Below are positions 58,222-64,000 of a DNA stretch of 64,000 nucleotides, piece by piece (position 1 is the stretch's first letter; each line of letters begins with the position of its first letter). Under the pieces are notes generated by a model that worked only from the letters and a program-made list of their open reading frames with translations, did not search any database and had not been told where the DNA came from. The position numbers and the translations under genes were made by a program. Origin of the DNA: Actinopolyspora mortivallis DSM 44261 (GTDB lineage: Bacteria > Actinomycetota > Actinomycetes > Mycobacteriales > Pseudonocardiaceae); NCBI RefSeq assembly GCF_000384035.1, contig NZ_KB913024.1, positions 2,351,584 through 2,415,583 of the forward strand. The letters are read 5' to 3'.

Positions 58222-60009
58222 ATGGGACCAGGGCGGCGACGTGTGTGGCGCCGTGTCCCGGCGGTGCTGGCGACGGCGGTGCTGTGCGTGTTCCTGCTGT
58301 TCTCCGCAGCTCCCCCTCGGCCGGGCAGTTCCGACCCGGGAGGAGTTCCCCCGTTCGAGAGCTCACTGCCCCGCGTTCCGGGAACCGACGCGCCCGTGCC
58401 CTCCACGGCGCTCTTCGTCTCCCCGCACGGCGCGGACCACGCGACGGGCGGGCGGGGGGACCCGCTGCGCACGTTGAACGAAGCGGTCCACAGGGCCGAG
58501 TCCGGAACCACCGTGGTGCTGCGCGAGGGCACCTACCGGCAGAGCGTGGGCATCGTCCGGAAGCGGTTGCACATCAGGTCGTTTCCCGGAGAACGGGTCT
58601 GGTTCAAGGGCAGTCGGATCATCACCGACTGGACCAGGACGTCCGGGGGATGGGCCCACACGGGATGGAACCCGGACTTCTGCCGGGACTGTTTCCTTCC
58701 CGCCATCATCGACCCCGCCCACCCGCACGCGGGACTGGCCGAGATGGTCTTCCGCGACGGCACGCCGCTGCGCCAGGTCGACACCCGTCGGGAACTGGAA
58801 CCCGGTACGTTCCTCTCCGACCCCTCAGCGGGGGTGCTGCTGGTCGGCAGCGACCCGAACGGCGCCACAGTCGAGGTCGCGACCCGCCCCTGGCTGCTCC
58901 AGTTCGACGGCCCCGCGGCGGCGGGGAGCAGTCTGCGGGGGGTCGGGGTGGCCCATTACGCCTCACGCCAGGAATACGGGCGCCAGGGAGCCATGGTGGT
59001 GGTCAACTCACCCCGGGTCACCCTGGAGGGCAACGCGTTCGTGTGGTCCGCGTCCAGCGGGACCGCCGTGTTCGCCCCCGAGGCGAAGGTCGTCGACAAC
59101 GTCTTCAGCGACAACGGTCTCGTCGGGTTGATGGCCAACAGGGCGCACCGGATACGACTCTCCGGCAATCTCGCAGCCCGCAACAACCGCGAGCGCTTCG
59201 CCCTGAGCGGACCCGCCATCGGGGCCGCCGGCATGAAGATAACCCGAACCGACCGTCCCGTGGTGCGAGGGAACACCTTCCTGGACAACCTCGGCACGGG
59301 ATGGTGGTGCGACCTGGGATGCACGAACGCGCTGGTACTGGGCAACGTCACCCGGGGAAACCTCAAGCACGGCCTGTTCTACGAGGTCTCCTCGGCGGCG
59401 CTGCTCGCCTCCAACCTGATCGCGGACAACGACGGGCTCGGCGTGAAACTGTCCAGTTCCGACCGGGTGCGTCTGGTCCACAACACCTTCACGGGCAACA
59501 ACGGATCCCTCGGCCTGTACAACGATCCGCGTCCACCGGACTCGGACCGTTACAGCGCCGCTCGCGGGCTGAGCTGGATCACCGGCGAGACGAGGCTCGT
59601 GAACAACTACTTCGCGGGCACCGCCGGACGGCATCCCTTCTTCTCCGCGGCCGACCACAAACCGAGGAGCGCACCGACACCGGAGTTCGTCTCGCACAGT
59701 GACGGGAACGTCTATCTCCGGGGCGAGGAGAAACACCTGGGGGACTGGTATCTCGGATCGGGAGTCACCGAGCGGATCGAGGACCTGTCCGAGCTCACCG
59801 AGAGGACCGGTCACGGCGAACACAGTGTGCACACCCGCTTTCCCGGGACTCCGTTCCGCGCCCCGGAGCGGGGAAACCACCTGTTGCGTGACGGTGTTCC
59901 GGGCAGGGGCGCGGGGCGTCCGACCCCTCCGGAAACGGCCGAGAGGCTGGGGGTGCCGCCGCGGCGGCACCCCGACGTGGGGCTGCTGGTTCCGCCCGGA
60001 CGGTCCTGA
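58222..60009 (+). CDS. Exported parallel beta-helix protein
   Basis: A 595-residue protein with an N-terminal hydrophobic anchor or signal (AVLATAVLCVFLLFSAAPP) and a long right-handed parallel beta-helix region of PbH1-type repeats (such as NTFLDNLGTGWW, NLIADNDGLGV, NTFTGNNGSLGL) in about residues 240-480. Proteins of this type include polysaccharide lyases and epimerases. SPHGADHATGGRGDPLRTLNEAV-like N-terminal motif (in part) is typical of the family. ATG 58222 follows AAAGGTGG; GTG 58210 is possible. Probably modifies or trims the polysaccharide made here; inference. Confidence 0.82.
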   Translation: MGPGRRRVWRRVPAVLATAVLCVFLLFSAAPPRPGSSDPGGVPPFESSLPRVPGTDAPVPSTALFVSPHGADHATGGRGDPLRTLNEAVHRAESGTTVVLREGTYRQSVGIVRKRLHIRSFPGERVWFKGSRIITDWTRTSGGWAHTGWNPDFCRDCFLPAIIDPAHPHAGLAEMVFRDGTPLRQVDTRRELEPGTFLSDPSAGVLLVGSDPNGATVEVATRPWLLQFDGPAAAGSSLRGVGVAHYASRQEYGRQGAMVVVNSPRVTLEGNAFVWSASSGTAVFAPEAKVVDNVFSDNGLVGLMANRAHRIRLSGNLAARNNRERFALSGPAIGAAGMKITRTDRPVVRGNTFLDNLGTGWWCDLGCTNALVLGNVTRGNLKHGLFYEVSSAALLASNLIADNDGLGVKLSSSDRVRLVHNTFTGNNGSLGLYNDPRPPDSDRYSAARGLSWITGETRLVNNYFAGTAGRHPFFSAADHKPRSAPTPEFVSHSDGNVYLRGEEKHLGDWYLGSGVTERIEDLSELTERTGHGEHSVHTRFPGTPFRAPERGNHLLRDGVPGRGAGRPTPPETAERLGVPPRRHPDVGLLVPPGRS

Positions 60010-60049
60010 CCCGCGACTCGACCGTTCCGCGGTGCGGAGCAGGTCCCGT

Positions 60050-60094
60050 CCCGGGCCCGCGCGGGATCCCGTGGCGGGAGGACGCGGGCCCGGG
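60050..60094. terminator. Bidirectional hairpin between convergent genes
   Basis: A perfect 12-bp GC stem (60050-60061 with 60083-60094) with a 21-base loop lies between the beta-helix gene and the convergent propeller gene. No U-tract on either side; position and strength suggest a shared transcription terminator. Confidence 0.65.
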
Positions 60095-60104
60095 TGGGGA
60101 GAGA

Positions 60105-61763
60105 TCACCAACCGGTGCTGCCTCTGGGGGAGCCGATGGAGGCCCCGTCGGCGTCCACGGCCCGGATCCAGTACTCGGTGTCCCCGCTGGGGGCGTCGGT
60201 GTCGGTGAAGCTCATACTCGGGATCTCCCAGGGCCACGACTCCCTGGTCACCGTGTGGATCGGCTCCGAGGTGCCCACCCGGATCACCTCGTAACGGATC
60301 GCGCTGTTCTGCGCGTCCCAGGTTCCCTGCCACTCGATCGTCACGTCACGACTGATCCAGTTCCGCCGCACCTCGGGCGCGCCGAAGGGGACCTGCGGAC
60401 CGTTGTGGACCGCCCCGGGCACCGAACGCGCGGCGAACCGGGTCAACGACTGTTGGGGCTGCCCGTTCACGGTGGTGAACTCGCCGCCCACCACCACGTA
60501 CTCCGAGTTCGCGTCGATCGCCCACGGACCGTTCTTCCAGGGGCTGTCCTGCGGCCCCCCGTTGGTGTTCGGCAACCACGGCAACAGTTCGGGCACGGGG
60601 TCGCCCTCACTGACGTGATTGGTGTCCCTGACGGCGCTGCCTCCCACGGCCGCGGTTTCCGCGGTCAACCGTTGGTAGTCGATGGGACCGTCCTCGGGGA
60701 TCGCGTCCAGGGCCGCGCAGGAGTGCGTGTGGGAGGCGGCGTAGACCACCCCCTCCGCGACCGCCACCGACTGGGTGTCCCCGTAGCAGCCGTCCATCCA
60801 GACGGTGGCTCCGTCGTCGATCCGCACCGCCCCGCGTCCCTCGAGACGGGGGTTCGTGCCGTGCCAGTTGTAGGAACCGAAGTAGGCGTTGCCCTTCTCG
60901 TCGGTGACGATGTCGGTCACCACGTCCTCGACGGACGGAGCCTCCCACTGCCAGGAGACGTTCGCCCCGGAGGCGGTGTCCACAGCGCTCAGGGCGACCC
61001 GCCGTTGTCCGTTCACCGTGTCGAAGGCCCCGCCGAGCAGAACCCGCCCGTGGGAGGGCACGGCCCGCAGACTGTGCACCGTGGCGTCGGCCTCCGGGGT
61101 CCAGTCCAGCAGTCCCCCGGTGGGGGAGACCGCAGCCAGCCTGGTGCGTTCCACTCCGTCGACCGCGTCGAAGGCCCCGCCGAGATAGACCGCCTCACGG
61201 GTGGCCGAGACGGTGCGCACCCGCCCCGCCACCCGAGGGGCGAAGTCGTCCACGAGTGTTCGTCCCGCCGTGTCGAAAGCCGCCACCCGGGACCGCCACG
61301 AACCGTCGATCCTGTCGAAGTCTCCTCCGACGTAGACGCGCTTCCCGTCCGGACCCGCGGTGATGTCGAACACGCTGTCGCAGCGCCAGCGGTCGGTACC
61401 CACCGAGTCGCACAACGCCCCCGGGTCGGTGGAGGACTCGAACTCGGTGGCGGTCACCGAGGGGGACCAGGGGAGGATCTCCCCGGTACGCAGGTCGAAC
61501 GCCATCAGGTTGTCCCGGGGAACCTCCCCGGCCCCTCCGGGGGACACTCCCGCCGGGCGGGCCTTGTCGAAGTGGCCTCCCACGTAGACGGTGTCTCCCA
61601 CGATCTCCACGGACAGCACGATCCCGTCGGTCTGCGGAGTCGGCAGGGCACCCGCCGTCACCGGCCGCGGGGACTCCTCGGCGGCCCCCGCTGCCGGGCT
61701 CGTCAACACTCCGAACAGGACGGCACCGGCCAGTGCAGCCCCGACTCTTCGGCTTCGGGTCAC
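60105..61763 (-). CDS. Secreted beta-propeller protein with C-terminal Fn3-like domain
   Basis: A 552-residue exported protein. After a signal peptide (VGAALAGAVLFGVLTSPAAGA) come about six or seven repeats with the pattern VYVGGxFD, seen as TVYVGGHFDKA, RVYVGGDFDRIDG, AVYLGGAFDAVDG, RVLLGGAFDTVNG and YVVVGGEFTTVNG, which form a beta-propeller; the last 95 residues look like a fibronectin type III domain. Likely a surface binding or scaffolding protein; no catalytic motif seen. GTG 61761-61763 has AGGGAG seven bases upstream and starts four bases after the glycosyltransferase stop. Confidence 0.82.
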   Translation of the reverse strand: MTRSRRVGAALAGAVLFGVLTSPAAGAAEESPRPVTAGALPTPQTDGIVLSVEIVGDTVYVGGHFDKARPAGVSPGGAGEVPRDNLMAFDLRTGEILPWSPSVTATEFESSTDPGALCDSVGTDRWRCDSVFDITAGPDGKRVYVGGDFDRIDGSWRSRVAAFDTAGRTLVDDFAPRVAGRVRTVSATREAVYLGGAFDAVDGVERTRLAAVSPTGGLLDWTPEADATVHSLRAVPSHGRVLLGGAFDTVNGQRRVALSAVDTASGANVSWQWEAPSVEDVVTDIVTDEKGNAYFGSYNWHGTNPRLEGRGAVRIDDGATVWMDGCYGDTQSVAVAEGVVYAASHTHSCAALDAIPEDGPIDYQRLTAETAAVGGSAVRDTNHVSEGDPVPELLPWLPNTNGGPQDSPWKNGPWAIDANSEYVVVGGEFTTVNGQPQQSLTRFAARSVPGAVHNGPQVPFGAPEVRRNWISRDVTIEWQGTWDAQNSAIRYEVIRVGTSEPIHTVTRESWPWEIPSMSFTDTDAPSGDTEYWIRAVDADGASIGSPRGSTGW

Positions 61764-61767
61764 CAGT

Positions 61768-62973
61768 TCACTCCCTCTTCGCCCGTTGCTCCCGTTGTTC
61801 CTGCGTCGTGCCCGCGCGCAACCTCGCGAGCAACGACGGTCTCCTCCCCGCACGCGGGGAGAGGCCGGTGTGGCGGACCCGCTCGGCGAGATCCGCGTAG
61901 TCCCGCGCCACGCGGTCCCAGTCGTAGTGCTGGGTCAGCCTGGTCAGCTGGAGCCTGCCGCGCTCTGCCGTCCGGTGCGGTGCCCGCTCGGCGGCGTCGA
62001 AGCACTCGGCCAGCTCCGTGGCGTCGGAGAAGTAGGCCCCGTAGGGACCGAGAACCTCCCGGTTGAAACTCACGTCGTAGGCGGAGACCGCGGTGGCCGC
62101 TCCCATGGCGCGCAGCAACGAGGGATTCGTCCCTCCCACGGAGTGTCCGTGCACGTAGGACAGTGCGTTGGCGTAGAGCTGGTCGAGAACGCGCTGGTCC
62201 CACACCGGCCCGGCGAACAGGATCCCGTCGCCCCGGGCGGCCTGTCGGCGTACCAGAGCGGTGTAGGAGTCCGCGTAGGGAGCCGCGCCCACCAGTACCA
62301 GGGGGTGACGCGCCCCGCTGGCGAGATACCCCTCCACGGCGAGGTGGATGTTGTTCTCCGGTTCGAAACGGGCCACCAGCAGGTGGTAGTGCCCGGCACG
62401 GAGTCCGTACTCGGACAGGGAGTCCGAGCCGGCCGCCCGCAGCACCGGGGCGCCGTAGGGGATGTAGTCGGTGTCGACGCCGAAACGGTGCGAATAGTAG
62501 TCCTGTATCCCGCGTGAATCGGCTATCAACGCGTCGGACCAGCGTACGGACATAGCCTCCGCCGCACGGTAGTAGTGCTTGCCCGCCCCGCCCCATTTCG
62601 CGCGCTGCCACTCGAGTCCGTCCACATGGGTGACGGTGGGAACGCCACGAGCCCGTAACAACGGCAGGAACGGCGCGTTCGCCGCGTTGAACACGAAGGC
62701 CGACTCCGGTGGGCGACGCATCCCGTGCCCCACCGACAGGGCGGTGTGGCTCAACGTCTCGAGGGACTTCCTACGCAGGGCGGGCAGGTGCACCAGCCGC
62801 ATCCCCAGGTGCTCACCGGCCTCCCCCCGCGGATCATTGCCGTGTCTGCAGTACACCGTTACGTCGTGTCCCATCCGGACCAGTCGCCGTCCCACCTCCT
62901 CGACACAGGTCTCGAATCCGCCGTAGCGCGCGGGAACTCCGCGCGTGCCGAACATCGCTATGCGCATCGTCAT
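61768..62973 (-). CDS. GT4-like glycosyltransferase (DUF1972 type)
   Basis: A 401-residue GT-B glycosyltransferase. The N-terminus MRIAMFGTRGVPARYGGFET matches the DUF1972/rhamnosyltransferase-like subgroup of family 4 enzymes; the C-terminal half has LLVARFEPENNIHLAVEG and HGHSVGGTNPSLLRAMG, the sugar-nucleotide-binding region. It would add a sugar to a lipid-linked or polymer acceptor in the cytoplasm. ATG 62971-62973 chosen, ATG 62967 possible. Co-directional with the propeller gene four bases downstream; divergent from the polymerase-like gene. Confidence 0.88.
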   Translation of the reverse strand: MTMRIAMFGTRGVPARYGGFETCVEEVGRRLVRMGHDVTVYCRHGNDPRGEAGEHLGMRLVHLPALRRKSLETLSHTALSVGHGMRRPPESAFVFNAANAPFLPLLRARGVPTVTHVDGLEWQRAKWGGAGKHYYRAAEAMSVRWSDALIADSRGIQDYYSHRFGVDTDYIPYGAPVLRAAGSDSLSEYGLRAGHYHLLVARFEPENNIHLAVEGYLASGARHPLVLVGAAPYADSYTALVRRQAARGDGILFAGPVWDQRVLDQLYANALSYVHGHSVGGTNPSLLRAMGAATAVSAYDVSFNREVLGPYGAYFSDATELAECFDAAERAPHRTAERGRLQLTRLTQHYDWDRVARDYADLAERVRHTGLSPRAGRRPSLLARLRAGTTQEQREQRAKRE

Positions 62974-63122
62974 CCATTCCCGTGTCCGTCCGGGTGGTCC
63001 CTCTCCGCGTTCGGGGCGGCGGTGAGCGGGAGTGGCCGGACGTCCGCGTGACCGCTGCCGCCGCACCGTGGGGTTCCTGTGTTCGTGTACCGACACCCTC
63101 CCCGAACGTCGCTCACGCTTTC

Positions 63123-63128
63123 TAGGGT
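63123..63128 (+). promoter_or_regulatory. -10-like box upstream of the Wzy-like gene
   Basis: TAGGGT lies 66 bases before the GTG start; the same hexamer recurs as a -10 element elsewhere in the window. The -35 region is not clear. Confidence 0.4.
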
Positions 63129-63194
63129 GGTCCCGATTCGCCGACAGCCCTCCTCCGCCACAGCGGGGGCCGCAACCTTCCGCGAAGGAATCCC

Positions 63195-64000
63195 GTGCCC
63201 GACTCACGCCGTTTCCTCTGGAACTCGTCCGAGCCCCGTCCGGACACCGACAGCTGGACACTGTCCGCCTGTCTGCTGGCGTTGATCGTATCCAGCGAGT
63301 ACAAGTTCCGGATCCGCGAACAGGACCAGTCCGTGGCGGGAAACCCGGACCTGTTCGTACTGTTGGAGATCGCCGTCTACGCCCTGGTCGCCGCGTGGCT
63401 GTTCCTGCGGTTCCGTCCCACGCCACGACTTCGCACCGCGCACTGGACCACGCTGGCCACCTACGGTTACGTGGCGAGCCTGTGTCTGTCCACGGCCTAC
63501 ACGCCGTACCCGGAGATGGCGCTGGTGCGTTCGTGGCAGATGGTCGTCCTGCTCGCCCTGACACGTGCGGTGGTCCGGCACACCGGTCGTCCGACGATGC
63601 ACCGTTTCGCACACGCCTACTGCGTTCTGGTCACCGCCTCCGTGGTGTTCGGAGTGCTGGTTCCGTTCCCCCGGCGCGAGAGCCAGCCGGACCGGTTCAC
63701 CTGGTTGTACCTGCACCCCGTCACGGCGGGCCAGTTCCTGGCCATCGCGGTTGTCGTCCTGCTCGCCTACCTGCTCGGCAGCAGGCACGGTCACGGGGGA
63801 GCCCGGTGGCCGTTCCCGGTGTATCTCGGCATGCTCCTCGTCTGTGCGGGAGGCCTGATGGCCACCAACACCCGTGGAGCGGCCTTCGGCGCGGCCCTGG
63901 GGTCGTTGGCCGCCCTGTGGATCCGGTGGCGCGGGGCACGTCGTGTGGAGATCGCGGCCTTCCTCTCCGTGGGGATGCTGGCGGTGTTCCTGCTGGCGGC
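63195..64000 (+). CDS. O-antigen ligase/Wzy polymerase-like membrane protein, 3' end beyond window
   Basis: The frame is open from GTG 63195 to the window edge (268 codons). The product has repeated hydrophobic helices, a STAYTPYPEMALVRSWQM segment and ATNTRGAAFGAALGSLAALW, which resemble the O-antigen ligase/polymerase family Wzy_C, where the TRG motif with its arginine is characteristic. It would polymerise or ligate the glycan units. GAAGGAA is close upstream of the start. Together with the Wzx- and Wzz-like genes it completes a Wzy-type assembly set. Confidence 0.8.
   Translation, partial: MPDSRRFLWNSSEPRPDTDSWTLSACLLALIVSSEYKFRIREQDQSVAGNPDLFVLLEIAVYALVAAWLFLRFRPTPRLRTAHWTTLATYGYVASLCLSTAYTPYPEMALVRSWQMVVLLALTRAVVRHTGRPTMHRFAHAYCVLVTASVVFGVLVPFPRRESQPDRFTWLYLHPVTAGQFLAIAVVVLLAYLLGSRHGHGGARWPFPVYLGMLLVCAGGLMATNTRGAAFGAALGSLAALWIRWRGARRVEIAAFLSVGMLAVFLLA

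Overview
The window is high-GC DNA from an actinomycete, most likely a member of the Pseudonocardiales (Actinopolyspora- or Saccharopolyspora-like; this is an inference from protein character and gene order, not a measured placement). The core gene order pnp-rpsO-ribF-truB-dinF-rbfA-infB-ylxR-nusA-rimP-(two small exported/ferritin-like genes)-proS-cysG-cobB-cobO-Mg-chelatase-like-GNAT follows the order known for Mycobacterium tuberculosis Rv2783c to Rv2851c. Many genes start with GTG, neighbouring genes often overlap by GTGA, and several genes have a TANNNT box 6-8 bases from the start codon, as expected for leaderless mRNAs. No tRNA, rRNA, CRISPR array or insertion sequence was recognised.

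1-17.4 kb, information processing: pnp (cut by the window edge), rpsO, an RNA cyclic phosphodiesterase (thpR), a small HTH regulator, ribF, a three-gene ABC cassette, truB, def (+), a DinF-type MATE exporter, a CGNR zinc-finger regulator (+), then the rimP-nusA-ylxR-infB-DUF503-rbfA operon read on the minus strand. The ABC cassette lies between truB and ribF and looks decayed: the ATPase has an in-frame stop after six codons and the large membrane protein has a frameshift beside a 15-bp tandem duplication.

17.6-25.4 kb: a lipoprotein and a DUF4439 ferritin-like protein, two unrecognised membrane-anchored proteins, a class V aminotransferase, a YjbQ-like protein, proS, a small Zn-ribbon-like protein and yaaA.

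25.4-49.1 kb, cobalamin biosynthesis: cobL-cobM, cbiD, cobK, cobG-cobH-cobIJ, cobN, cysG/cobA, cobE, a second cobL, a second cobM with a long disordered tail, cobB, cobO and a ChlI/ChlD fusion. This is an oxygen-dependent (CobG) route that uses CbiD, usually an anaerobic-route enzyme, for the C1 step. Two clear cobalamin riboswitches precede cobN and the ChlID gene, i.e. both halves of the presumed cobaltochelatase, so B12 would directly limit cobalt insertion. A class V aminotransferase is embedded here. The late steps (cobQ, cobD/cbiB, cobU, cobS, cobT) are not in the window.

49.1-53.9 kb: a GNAT enzyme, adenine/adenosine deaminase, two secreted trypsin-like proteases flanking a LysE exporter (preceded by an unusually AT-rich, hairpin-rich leader), and a PEBP-family protein.

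53.9-64 kb, cell-surface polysaccharide locus: a Wzx-like membrane protein, a Wzz/tyrosine-kinase-like protein that has lost its key nucleotide-binding residues, a CDP-alcohol phosphatidyltransferase with a TagD-like cytidylyltransferase, a parallel beta-helix exported protein, an exported beta-propeller protein, a family 4-like glycosyltransferase and the start of a Wzy/O-antigen-ligase-like protein cut by the right edge.
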